Origin: Chimaeribacter coloradensis
GTDB lineage: Bacteria; Pseudomonadota; Gammaproteobacteria; Enterobacterales; Enterobacteriaceae
Direction of reading: 5' to 3'
Length of the DNA: 64,000 bases
Assembly (NCBI RefSeq): GCF_002858715.1
Contig: NZ_PJZH01000005.1
Location: 1-64,000 of the forward strand
Below are positions 39,538-48,513 of this stretch, in pieces (the stretch's first letter is position 1; every line of letters starts with the position of its first letter). Below the pieces are notes generated by a model that searched no databases, was not told the origin of the DNA, and saw nothing but the letters and a program-made list of their open reading frames with translations. Position numbers and translations under genes: made by a program.

Positions 39538-40575
39538 ATGATGAAAGATCGCCCGACAGCGCGCTATACGCCCCCCTTTACCCTGACGGCCGATATCCTT
39601 GACCGGGTCGCGGCCATCAGTGAACTGCTGGGGCGCTGGTCAATATCGCAGCACGATATCTTTACCCCCCAGCTTCGCCGGGGTAACCAGATCCGGACTA
39701 TTCAGGCCTCGCTGGCGATTGAAAACAACACGCTCTCGCTGGAGCAGGTAACGGCAGTACTGGAAGGAAAGCGGGTATTGGGGTTACCGCATGAAATTCA
39801 GGAAGTGCGCAATGCGTTTTCTGCCTACGCCCGAATGGCGCAGTGGCAGCCGCACTCGGTGGCGCATCTGCTTCAGGCGCATGGCATGCTGATGTATGGG
39901 CTGGTCGATAACCCCGGCCATTTCCGGCAGGGCGGTGTTGGGATCTATCGTGATAAAAGGTTGATCCATATGCCGCCGCCCGCCGACCGGGTGCCGTTGT
40001 TAATACGTGACCTGCTGACATGGTGCCGGACGGCGACGGTGCATCCGATCATTATCAGTTGTGTTTTTCACTATGAGTTTGAATTTATCCACCCCTTTGC
40101 CGATGGCAACGGTCGCATGGGGCGGCTGTGGCAGTCGCGGTTATTGAGCCAGTGGCAGCCGATGTTTGAGTTCCTGCCGGTTGAGTCAGTGATTAAAGCG
40201 CGCCAGGAAGAGTATTACCGGGCGCTGTCTGAAGCCGATCGATGTGCGGAATCGACCCCTTTTGTTGAGTTTATGCTCGCTGCCCTGCTGGAGGCGATGC
40301 GGGAAATTCATGGCGTGGTGGAGCCGGACGTCGGCATCAGCCCGCCTGTCGCGGCCCTGTTGACGGCGCTTTACCGTAATCCGCCGCTAAAGAGCGCGGA
40401 ACTGATGCCGTTAACCGGGCTGCGGCACCGGCCAACCTTCCGCAAAAATGTGCTGGAACCGGCGCTGGCGGCCGGGTGGATTGCCATGAGCCACCCCGAC
40501 TCACCGCGCAGCCCGCAGCAGCGCTATCGGCTGACAGCCGCCGGGGAGCGCCTTGCCGCCGCCCTGCGCGCATAA
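39538..40575 (+). CDS. Fic domain protein with N-terminal inhibitory motif
   Basis: A 345-residue Fic/DOC-family AMP (or NMP) transferase. The catalytic loop HPFADGNGRMGR (His185) is complete. An N-terminal inhibitory helix motif SLAIENN (Glu62) marks a class II Fic whose Glu blocks the ATP gamma-phosphate site. The flap and beta-hairpin region is GGVGIYRDKRLIHMPPP. A C-terminal winged-helix-like domain (residues about 260-345, PPVAALLTALYRNPPLKSAELMPL) is present. Start ATG 39538 or 39541; the ribosome site is weak. It sits between dpp and bcs and is absent there in E. coli K-12, so it is an accessory insertion. The target is unknown. Confidence 0.88.
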   Translation: MMKDRPTARYTPPFTLTADILDRVAAISELLGRWSISQHDIFTPQLRRGNQIRTIQASLAIENNTLSLEQVTAVLEGKRVLGLPHEIQEVRNAFSAYARMAQWQPHSVAHLLQAHGMLMYGLVDNPGHFRQGGVGIYRDKRLIHMPPPADRVPLLIRDLLTWCRTATVHPIIISCVFHYEFEFIHPFADGNGRMGRLWQSRLLSQWQPMFEFLPVESVIKARQEEYYRALSEADRCAESTPFVEFMLAALLEAMREIHGVVEPDVGISPPVAALLTALYRNPPLKSAELMPLTGLRHRPTFRKNVLEPALAAGWIAMSHPDSPRSPQQRYRLTAAGERLAAALRA

Positions 40576-40600
40576 AAAAACCGGGTTTCCCCGGTTTTTT
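40573..40600. terminator. Bidirectional terminator between fic and bcsZ
   Basis: AAAAAAACCGGG / CCCGGTTTTTT stem with T-runs on both strands lies between the convergent genes. Confidence 0.9.
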
Positions 40601-40616
40601 AATCTGTTTCAGCGGC

Positions 40617-41624
40617 TTATTTTTGGATCGACCAGTAGGCGAGCTGCTGGAGGGCAGAGGAGTAGTAGCCGTCATCCGGCGTCAGGGTGTTGGTGACGTC
40701 AAAGCCGTTGCCGAGCGTCACGTCGCGGATCGCCAGCATCCCGGGGGAGAGCGAGTATTCTGCTTTCGCGCCGCTCTGCACGTCGATATAGGCCGGGGTG
40801 TTTTCACGCGGGTAGCCCTGCCAGTAACGGATAAAGGGCTGCAGCGCCGGGGAGTCTGGCTCCGCCCAGCTGATGTAGAGCGGGATGCGCACCGCGTCAT
40901 AGCTGAAACGCGGCGGCCAGCCGTTGCCCGGTGCCACGCTGCCGTCCGCCTGCATCGTGACCCAGTCCGTCGGCAGGCCGATTTTGCCGAAATTCATCTT
41001 TTTCAACAGCGCCAGCCCGTCATCATTCAGGGATTTCCACACCTTCAGGTGGCTGTGTTGGTAAAACGCCTGCCACGCCGGGAAGAGGAAATAAGAAGGG
41101 TTGAGCGTGATGGTGCTGGTGTGGTTAAAGCCGTAAATGCCCGGCAGCATCACCGTATGCCCGGCGAACTCAATGACATTGTGCTTCACAATCGCCGCCT
41201 GCAACCTCTCAGAGGCGCGGGTGTACGCGGTGTTGTGCCATTTGTCACCGGCCAGCAGCAGCGCCCAGGCCATCAGCGTGTCGCCGTCGGAGGCGTTGTT
41301 CTTGTCTGCCACTTTCTCTTTGGCGTTCGGGTCATACCGCCAGGCGTACAGACCGACCTCTTTGCGGTAGAGGGTTTTGTCCGCCCATTTCCACAGCCGG
41401 TCAAACGTCGGGCGGTCATCATTGAATACCGCCAGCAGCATACTGAAACCCTGCCCTTCGGTATGGCTGACGTTGCGGTTGGCGGTATCCACGATCCGGC
41501 CGTCCGGCATCAGGAAACGCGTTTTATACTGCGCCCAGCCATCCCCCTGCGCACAGGCCAGCGAAGAGAACAGGCTGAGCGCCAGCCCGAAAATCAGCGC
41601 CATGCGGCGTAGTGTACTTATCAT
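40617..41624 (-). CDS. bcsZ: Periplasmic endo-1,4-beta-glucanase BcsZ (GH8)
   Basis: A 335-residue secreted family 8 cellulase of the cellulose biosynthesis operon. The signal peptide is LIFGLALSLFSSLACAQG. The active-site blocks RIVDTANRNVSHTEGQGFSM (acid Glu) and NNASDGDTLMAWALLLAG (Asp) are present, with RFSYDAVRIPLY near the C-terminus. It trims nascent glucan in the periplasm. ATG 41624 is used rather than the preceding TTG. Here it is the last gene of bcs, after bcsD, unlike the B-Z-C order of E. coli. Confidence 0.95.
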   Translation of the reverse strand: MISTLRRMALIFGLALSLFSSLACAQGDGWAQYKTRFLMPDGRIVDTANRNVSHTEGQGFSMLLAVFNDDRPTFDRLWKWADKTLYRKEVGLYAWRYDPNAKEKVADKNNASDGDTLMAWALLLAGDKWHNTAYTRASERLQAAIVKHNVIEFAGHTVMLPGIYGFNHTSTITLNPSYFLFPAWQAFYQHSHLKVWKSLNDDGLALLKKMNFGKIGLPTDWVTMQADGSVAPGNGWPPRFSYDAVRIPLYISWAEPDSPALQPFIRYWQGYPRENTPAYIDVQSGAKAEYSLSPGMLAIRDVTLGNGFDVTNTLTPDDGYYSSALQQLAYWSIQK

Positions 41625-41681
41625 CAACGGGTATCCCTATAAACAGAGGCCGCACCGGAAGGGCGCGGCCGGAAACCGGCC

Positions 41682-42164
41682 TCAGAGGCCCTTCTGGTAG
41701 CGGAACAACAAGGTTTGCTGCGGGTTCGGCCCCTGCCAGCGTAACGGCACCTGATCATGGCCGCCCTGCGCCTGTAGCCAGGCGGCATAGGCACCCTCCA
41801 GCACCGCGGCGAACGCCGCCTGCCAGCCCGCCGCGTCAGCCTGCGGGGCAACCGGCCAGGCGATGTGCGTCAGCGTCAGGCCGCGTTCGCCCGGCGTCAG
41901 CGTCACTTCGCCCCAGTCAAACGTCGCCAGCAACTGGTTGAGGCTGTCTTCCAGCCCGCCGACGGTGTGGCAGGCGGCCAGCGGGTGGCGGCGCGCCAGA
42001 TCGCCGCCCATCATACGCAGGAACTGGTGGCCGTCCTCGCCTTCGGCAGTCGCCAGAATGCCGGAGAACAGCGTCTGCACCAGATCCTGCCAGCCCGGCT
42101 GGTGCTGGCGGCGCTGGTGGTAGGCGAGCTGCTGGGTATGGGCGTCTTGCATCAGGTTATTCAT
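41682..42164 (-). CDS. bcsD: Cellulose synthase subunit BcsD
   Basis: A 160-residue periplasmic subunit characteristic of class I (Komagataeibacter-type) cellulose operons. It forms ring-like octamers that help align glucan chains. Recognisable parts are AYHQRRQHQPGWQDLVQTL, the EGEDGHQFLRMMGGDLARRHPL block and LEDSLNQLLATFDWG. There is no signal peptide, as in known BcsD. It lies 6 bases after bcsC with AGGA upstream. BcsD is absent from E. coli, so this operon is of a different architecture. Confidence 0.92.
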   Translation of the reverse strand: MNNLMQDAHTQQLAYHQRRQHQPGWQDLVQTLFSGILATAEGEDGHQFLRMMGGDLARRHPLAACHTVGGLEDSLNQLLATFDWGEVTLTPGERGLTLTHIAWPVAPQADAAGWQAAFAAVLEGAYAAWLQAQGGHDQVPLRWQGPNPQQTLLFRYQKGL

Positions 42165-42170
42165 TGCACA

Positions 42171-45100
42171 TTATTTCCTGTCCAACAGATAGCGGAAGTA
42201 GAGCTCCGCCCTGCTTTCATTGTAGTCACCAAAGGTGTCGTAACCCACTTTCCCGCCGACGATCATATTGCGGTTCAGGTGATAGTTGCCCGCTGCCCCG
42301 AGGTTCCAGCCGATGCCGTTCTCGCTGCTGCCGGCGTAGTAGGCTTCGGTGCCGTAACCGGCCGCCACCAGCGATTCAAGCTGGGACTGGAGCGCCGGGT
42401 CATCCGGGTAGTAGGCGCTTTTGTCTTTCGAGTAGGACTGGTAGCCCGCCGAGGCATTCAGCTTCAGATCCCAGTCATCCATCTTCTGCGTGTACTCCAC
42501 CGGGAAGGCGACGCTGACATAGTTCTGCGGGCTGAAGTAGCCGCCCTGGCCGTAGCTGAAGTAGCTGAGGTTTTTCGAGAAATCCATATAGCCGACGTTG
42601 ACGCCGGTTTTCAGCTCACGGTCACTTTCGCGGTAAGGGCGCACATAGAGCCCGGCATTGGCCTCGATCCCGTGGTTTGAGGCGACGTGGTTACCGAGGT
42701 AGCTGTAGTAACCCGCCCCGGCGTAGAACCCGGCGTCGCCGTCGTCATAGGAGAGGCTGAGGCTGCCGCCGTTTTTGGTGACCTGGCCCCACTTTTTGCC
42801 GCTGTAGGTGTCTTCAGTGCCGACGTAAGAGAGCAGGCTGTCCGTGACGGCGCGGCGCTCCGCGGTGACTGTCAGGGTGGTAAAGTCGCCTACCTTCGGC
42901 GACCACTGCACCCCGCCCACCAGCGAGTTGAGATCCTGGCCGAGCGGGGTGGAGCCGACGTCCGCTTTGTAGTGGTCGCCGCTCACCGCCAGCGCCAGCT
43001 CCACGCCGGAACCGTTCTGGTTGCCCGACTCCGGCGCGCTGTAGGCGGTGGGGTCGGCACCGGTGATGGTGCTGTAGGCGGCGCAGCGCGCGCTGGTGGC
43101 ATCGGTGGCGCAGTTGGCGGTATAGCCTGCGGCCGCCGCGGTTTGCAGCTTCGCCAGCGAGCTGTAGCTGTCGGCATCCAGTCCGGCGGCTTTGGCGGCG
43201 GCGCTGACGGTCTCCTTCACGGATTGCGCCTGGGCCAGCGCGCCCTGGCCGAAGCGGCGGTTGCCGGTGTCGCTGCTGCTGCCGCTGCTGAGGGAGACCG
43301 GCGTGGCGGTGAAGCTGACGCGCGCGCTGTCAAACGGCTCGGCGGAGAAGGTCATCGGCGCTTTGGCTTCGGTAAGCTGGCTGAGGCCGCTTTCGCCATC
43401 GCGCCCACGGATCGAGAGGCCGCCCTGTACCCAGGTGGCGTTTTTCTCCTGCAATGCATCCAGCATCGCGTTGACCTGCTTCAGCGTGGTGTTCTGGCGC
43501 GCCAGCAGCGGGGAGGCGGGCGCGCCGGGGATCTGCCCGTTGTTGAGGGTTTCATCCGGCTGCTGCCACGGCAAGACACTGCCGTAGGCGGAGCCTGAGC
43601 GGGTACTGCGGGTGGTGCGGTTGATAAACGGGTTATCGGCCAGCGCCAGCCCGGCGATGGTTGGTGTGCCGCTGCCGCCCGCCCCCTCAAGCCCGATCAT
43701 CTTGCCCTTGGCAGAACGCAACAGCGCCAGCGCCTGATCGTGGTCGCCTTCCGCTTCCGCCACCCGCGCCGCCTGCAACAGCCGCTGCGGGGTGCGCGGC
43801 CCGGTGAAACCGCCCATTAACCGGCGCGCGCGCGGCACGTCGCCGTCGGCCAGCGCCACCTCCACCGCCCCTTCACGCGCCTCCTGCGCCGGCGTATCGC
43901 GGCTCAGCAGGTAGTCATAGACCTTGCCCGCCTCTTTATTCATCTTGCCGGACTGGTAGAGCCGCGCCATCGCCAGCATCAGGTCGCGGTTCTGCGGGTC
44001 GTTTTGCAGCGCGACGATCAGCTTGTCGTAGGCGGCGGCATTCTGCCCCTGCTCACGCAGCCGGTCAGCCTCGTTGATCACGAAGCCGGTGCGCAGACGG
44101 CTAAGCTGCGCCGGGCTGCTGCCCGCCTGAACCTGCGGGTTGCTGAGCCAGGCGTCCGCTTCGCTGCCCAGCCCGGCGGCGTTCAGCACCGCGATCTGGT
44201 CGGCGTAATCCCCGGCATTGCCCTTCACGCCCTGCTGCATGTTCCGGTGCACCAGCGCCACCGCGCCGCTGGCGTCACCTGCGGCCAGCAGCCCTTTCGC
44301 CAGCGCGCCGCTGTCGGCCGGGCTGTCGGGCGGCGTTTGTGCCAGCGCGTGCAGGGTGTTGGCGGCAGCCGTGAGGTTACCGCTTTGCAGGTAGGCGTTG
44401 GCGGCGGCCATCTGCCGGTTGAAGTGGGTGCGCCCGGCCAGCCCGCGCATTGCGGCGGTGCGGCTGCGTGGCGGGATGCGCGCCAGCAGCGCGTCGGCCT
44501 GCGGCCAGTTGCCGTTTTCAGACGCAAACAGCGCGGCGGCGTAAGTGGCCCCGGCCGGGGCGTTGGGGGCCGCCGCCGGGGCCATCAGTGCCTGCGCCTG
44601 GGCGCTGTCGCCGAGACTGGTGAGGATGCGCGCCCGGTCGAGCGTCACCCAGATGTTGTCCGGCTGCTTCTCCTGCGCCTGTTGCAGCAGGGTCAGGGCG
44701 CGCTGCGGGTTATTGGCCTGCACCGCTTCCGCTGCCTCGCGGCGCAGCGGCTCCACGTTGACCCCGGCGGGCTGTACCCGCGGCCGCAGTAACGCAGGCA
44801 GGCTCTGCAACAGCGCGTTGGCCTCTGCGGTGTCGCCCTGCTGGCGCAGCACATAGTACAGCCCCGCTTTGGCGTCATTGTTCTGGCTGTCACGGGTCAG
44901 CAGCGCCCGGTAGAGCTGCGCGGCCCCGGTCAGGTCGCCGCTGCGGCGCAACAGGTCGGCGCGGAACAGCGCCGCCGCCAGCCCTTTGTCACCCGCTTCG
45001 GTGGTCAGCGGGGCGGAGAGGGTGAGCGCCCGGTCAGTGTCGCCCGCCGCCGCGGCGCGTTTCGCGTCGGCCAGCGCCGCATAGAAGCGGGCGTCCTGCG

Positions 45101-46142
45101 CCTGGGCGTGCCACTCGTCGCTGTGCGGCCCGCCCTGTTGGGCGGCGCGCGTCAGATAGGTGTCTGCTTTGGCGAAATCCCCATTGCGCTGGGCGATGTA
45201 GCCCAGCCCGGCCAGCGCGTCGGCGTCGTTGGGGCTGGTGGCCAGCACCGCGTCAAACTTCGCCTGCGCATCCTGCATATTGCCGCTGTTCAGGGCGGTG
45301 AAGCCTTCGCCTTTGGCCGCGCCGCCGACGTTTTTCTGGAAATAGGCCATCACGCCGCTGTCGTTCGGGTGCCGCTGCTGGTAAGCCTGATAGAGCGGCT
45401 GATCCTCCGGCTGCGGGGTGAGCCACAACAGCGCCTGACGCAGGGCGCTGTCCGCCTCGCTGCTTTTGCCCGCAAGGCCGGCCAGCAGGCTGATGCCGTC
45501 GCGGCGCGTGGCAGCCTGATAGCTCATCGCTTTGCCCAGCGCCAGCCGCGCCGCGCCATCCGCCGGCCGGGCGTTGAGGCGCGCCTTCAGGCCGTCGATC
45601 GCCTGCGGCAGCAGCGTCTGGTCACCGGCCATGGTGAGGTAATATTCGTTCGCCAGGCTCTCCGGCGGCTCGCTGCCGCTGAACAACTTACGGTACGCTT
45701 CCAGCGCCTGGCCCACCGCGCCGTTGGCGGCCAGTTGCCGCGCCGTCGCCAGCTGAACCGGCGGGATCGCCTGCACCGCCCCGGCGTTGTCGAGCGCGTC
45801 CAGCCGCGGGTCGCCCGGCGAGGCCGCGCTGAGCTTCTGCCGCCACTGCGCGGCGGTGGCCTTGTCACCGCCCTGCATCGCATACAGCGACATCAGGTAG
45901 AGCGCCTCCGGGTTGTTGGCCTCCACCATCAGCACCTTTTGCAGCGCGTCTTTCGCCAGCTCGTCGTGCGCTTTCTCATGCCAGTAGGCGGCCTGATCGA
46001 ACAGCGCCTTCAGCGCCGGGTTGCTGTCGGTGGCCTGCACCGTGACCGGCAGCACCGCCAGCCCGGCGGCCCACAGGGCGAGGCGCAGGCGTGACGGGGT
46101 CAGAAAAGGCAGCGGGCGCGCCACCGGGTTACTCATTTTCAT
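42171..46142 (-). CDS. bcsC: Cellulose export outer-membrane protein BcsC
   Basis: A 1323-residue outer-membrane export subunit. The signal peptide is LRLALWAAGLAVLPVTVQA. A long periplasmic scaffold of TPR repeats spans roughly residues 30-900 (LAKDALQKVLMVEANNPEALYLM, DALAGLGYIAQRNGDFAKAD). The C-terminal BCSC_C beta-barrel occupies the last 350 residues, ending GDYNESRAELYFRYLLDRK. It is longer than E. coli BcsC (1157), as usual in class I systems. ATG 46142 has AAGGA 8 bases upstream and overlaps the bcsB end; ATG 46136 is the alternative. Confidence 0.94.
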   Translation of the reverse strand: MKMSNPVARPLPFLTPSRLRLALWAAGLAVLPVTVQATDSNPALKALFDQAAYWHEKAHDELAKDALQKVLMVEANNPEALYLMSLYAMQGGDKATAAQWRQKLSAASPGDPRLDALDNAGAVQAIPPVQLATARQLAANGAVGQALEAYRKLFSGSEPPESLANEYYLTMAGDQTLLPQAIDGLKARLNARPADGAARLALGKAMSYQAATRRDGISLLAGLAGKSSEADSALRQALLWLTPQPEDQPLYQAYQQRHPNDSGVMAYFQKNVGGAAKGEGFTALNSGNMQDAQAKFDAVLATSPNDADALAGLGYIAQRNGDFAKADTYLTRAAQQGGPHSDEWHAQAQDARFYAALADAKRAAAAGDTDRALTLSAPLTTEAGDKGLAAALFRADLLRRSGDLTGAAQLYRALLTRDSQNNDAKAGLYYVLRQQGDTAEANALLQSLPALLRPRVQPAGVNVEPLRREAAEAVQANNPQRALTLLQQAQEKQPDNIWVTLDRARILTSLGDSAQAQALMAPAAAPNAPAGATYAAALFASENGNWPQADALLARIPPRSRTAAMRGLAGRTHFNRQMAAANAYLQSGNLTAAANTLHALAQTPPDSPADSGALAKGLLAAGDASGAVALVHRNMQQGVKGNAGDYADQIAVLNAAGLGSEADAWLSNPQVQAGSSPAQLSRLRTGFVINEADRLREQGQNAAAYDKLIVALQNDPQNRDLMLAMARLYQSGKMNKEAGKVYDYLLSRDTPAQEAREGAVEVALADGDVPRARRLMGGFTGPRTPQRLLQAARVAEAEGDHDQALALLRSAKGKMIGLEGAGGSGTPTIAGLALADNPFINRTTRSTRSGSAYGSVLPWQQPDETLNNGQIPGAPASPLLARQNTTLKQVNAMLDALQEKNATWVQGGLSIRGRDGESGLSQLTEAKAPMTFSAEPFDSARVSFTATPVSLSSGSSSDTGNRRFGQGALAQAQSVKETVSAAAKAAGLDADSYSSLAKLQTAAAAGYTANCATDATSARCAAYSTITGADPTAYSAPESGNQNGSGVELALAVSGDHYKADVGSTPLGQDLNSLVGGVQWSPKVGDFTTLTVTAERRAVTDSLLSYVGTEDTYSGKKWGQVTKNGGSLSLSYDDGDAGFYAGAGYYSYLGNHVASNHGIEANAGLYVRPYRESDRELKTGVNVGYMDFSKNLSYFSYGQGGYFSPQNYVSVAFPVEYTQKMDDWDLKLNASAGYQSYSKDKSAYYPDDPALQSQLESLVAAGYGTEAYYAGSSENGIGWNLGAAGNYHLNRNMIVGGKVGYDTFGDYNESRAELYFRYLLDRK

Positions 46143-48513
46143 CAGGGAAGTCCTTGCCGGCCGAACCGCGGTGCGGGGCCAGGCGCTGTGCCGCATGGCG
46201 GGCCAGCAGCACATAAATACTCAAACCGATCGCCGCAGCGAACAGCAATGTCACCAGCGACAGCACCACAATGTGCTGGCTGGCGTACCAGACAATCATC
46301 AGGTACCAGGGCAGCTGGCCGACCGGGAACTGCGGGCCGACGCGGAAACTGCGCACGCCGTTCTCATCGGTGATGATGGCCAGATCGCCGCGTACCCCGG
46401 CGTTGATCGCGGCGGTGTTCAGATCCTGATTAAGCTTCAGCAGCTCGCTGTCATCGGTGGCGGTGGCCAGCACCACCACGCGGTTTTTCGCCCAGGGGGA
46501 GGGGAAGCTGGCAAAGCCGCGCCACGTCTGGGTAGAGGAGAGGTAGCGGTCCGCTTCGACCGGTGTGCGGAACCAGTCACCGGTGGCCCAGGCTTTCAGG
46601 CGCGCCGGGGTGCCGGGCGTGCGCACCGTCAGGCTGTGGTTTTCCGGCTGGAACGGCGTGCCGCCCAGCAGGGCCTCAGCAAAGGCGTTATCGTGCAGGG
46701 AGGCCACCGCCAGGATGTCACGATCCCCGGCATCACCCGGGACGCCAAACGCCACCCGCACCTGCGCCACCGGCACGCCGGTGGCGTTCCCGGCGCGGCC
46801 CATCAGCCCCAGCAGGGTGTGCAGCTCCGCCACGCCCGGCCTGGCGGGCAGCAGCAGCAGCGTCTGCGAGAAGTCCGCCAGCCGTGAGAACGGGAACGAG
46901 GCGCCGACGTAGTAAGAGAGATTCGGCAGCTGCGAGAAGTGGTGGGTGTGCGTCAGGTCGATGTAAGAGTCGTCATCGATCCGGCTCTTGATATTGTTGC
47001 TGGTCAGCAGGTTGCAGGGCGCATCCTTCTTCGGTGCAATGGCGTAGTAGAAGGTCAGCTGGTTGTCGCCGTAGATCAGGTAGGGCGCCAGGTGCAGCGT
47101 GGTGCTCTCCTGCCGGGTATCACCGCCGAGGTAACGCCAGGCGCTCTCCACCAGCCCGTTTTTGTTCACCGTGAGGTTGCGCAGGAAGGTGCCGTTGATC
47201 GAGATATTCAGCTGCGAGTTGTCTTCATCGATCCAGTTTTCCGTGGGGAAACGGTAACCGAGCTGCACCGGGATGGTATCGCCGTCCCACATAAAGAGAT
47301 CCGGCGCGGCACGGAACGCCACGTGGATGGCGTCATGGTAGATGCCGCTGGCGGTCAGTGCGTCCTGATTCGTCACCAGGCTGCGCAGGCTGACCGGCTC
47401 GCGGGTGTTGATCCAGCGCGGCGCGTCGTAAGGCAGGCGCGGCGGGATCGGCTGCGTGGTAACTGCCAGTGCGCTCTGGCCTTCCGGCAGCGGGGCGCTG
47501 ACCAGCCGCCAGGCGGCCTGGCGGAGCTGGCGCTCATCGTTGCCCAGCACCAGCAACAGCTTGTAGACCGGGTTGAGCGGGTTGTCGATCACCTGCAACA
47601 ACGGGCCGGGGGTGGCGGGCAGCGTCAGCGAGCCGATGCGGTCACCCGGTTTACCGAACACGATGCCGTTCTGTTCCGGCAGGCCGTCTACCACCACCGG
47701 GAAATCAATGCCGCGGTAGTCGGAACGCATCCCGAGGTAAGAGGCGACGGTGGCCGCCGCACTGACCTCCGCAGGTTGCAGCGCCGCCGGGAACACCATG
47801 CTGACCTGTGAGGCATTCATCTGGAGCGGGTCGAAGAACGGGCGCGGGAAGTGGCCGAGATCGCGGCCGATGTTCAGCCGTTGCCCCTCCAGGTGTAGCC
47901 GGGTGGTGGGCTGCACCGTGACCCAGTATTTATCGGACTGGTCGCGCTCGCATTGCATGGTGTTGCTGTCCTGCACCTCGAAACTGAGGTTGTTGCGCGA
48001 GACCACCATCGCCGCCGGGATCTCCAGCTCGTACTCATTGTCGCGGCTGCCGTCCCCGGTCAGCGGCAGCGCGCCGAGCGGCTGGCCGTTGAGCATCAGT
48101 TGCAGGCTGGTGTCGCGCGCCAGCAGGGCAGGGGAGACCTTGAGCACCAGCGTCAGGCGGGCGTTGGTCATCACCTGGTCGGCCGGCAGGGTAAAGACGA
48201 TGCCGGAACGCAACTGGCCGCCGCTCAGGGTCAGGCCGTGCGGCTGGCCCATCTCTGCCAGCGTCAGGCGGGTGGTCACATTCTGCGCCAGGGCGATCTG
48301 CGGCACCGGCACGTCCGGCACGGCGATCTCCGGCGCGTCCGGTTCAGGCGCAGCGGCCTGCGGCAGGGGCGTGCTGTCAGCCGGGCGCGGCAGGGTGGAG
48401 AGATCCAGCGCGGCCGGTTCCGCCTGGCCCACGGCCAGCGGCAGCAGGGCGAGGCCGGTGGCGAGCCACGGGCGGGCGCGGCGCAATGCCGCCAGGAGTC
48501 GGATAGGGGTCAT
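46129..48513 (-). CDS. bcsB: Cellulose synthase regulatory subunit BcsB
   Basis: A 794-residue periplasmic subunit anchored by one C-terminal helix (VVLSLVTLLFAAAIGLSIYVLLA). A signal peptide (WLATGLALLPLAVGQA) and a Pro-rich linker precede the carbohydrate-binding and flavodoxin-like domains (GVDFPVVVDG-like IDFPVVVDGLPEQNGIVFGK, NSQLNISINGTFLRNL). It activates BcsA and guides the polymer through the periplasm. The start overlaps the bcsA stop. Confidence 0.95.
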   Translation of the reverse strand: MTPIRLLAALRRARPWLATGLALLPLAVGQAEPAALDLSTLPRPADSTPLPQAAAPEPDAPEIAVPDVPVPQIALAQNVTTRLTLAEMGQPHGLTLSGGQLRSGIVFTLPADQVMTNARLTLVLKVSPALLARDTSLQLMLNGQPLGALPLTGDGSRDNEYELEIPAAMVVSRNNLSFEVQDSNTMQCERDQSDKYWVTVQPTTRLHLEGQRLNIGRDLGHFPRPFFDPLQMNASQVSMVFPAALQPAEVSAAATVASYLGMRSDYRGIDFPVVVDGLPEQNGIVFGKPGDRIGSLTLPATPGPLLQVIDNPLNPVYKLLLVLGNDERQLRQAAWRLVSAPLPEGQSALAVTTQPIPPRLPYDAPRWINTREPVSLRSLVTNQDALTASGIYHDAIHVAFRAAPDLFMWDGDTIPVQLGYRFPTENWIDEDNSQLNISINGTFLRNLTVNKNGLVESAWRYLGGDTRQESTTLHLAPYLIYGDNQLTFYYAIAPKKDAPCNLLTSNNIKSRIDDDSYIDLTHTHHFSQLPNLSYYVGASFPFSRLADFSQTLLLLPARPGVAELHTLLGLMGRAGNATGVPVAQVRVAFGVPGDAGDRDILAVASLHDNAFAEALLGGTPFQPENHSLTVRTPGTPARLKAWATGDWFRTPVEADRYLSSTQTWRGFASFPSPWAKNRVVVLATATDDSELLKLNQDLNTAAINAGVRGDLAIITDENGVRSFRVGPQFPVGQLPWYLMIVWYASQHIVVLSLVTLLFAAAIGLSIYVLLARHAAQRLAPHRGSAGKDFPDENE

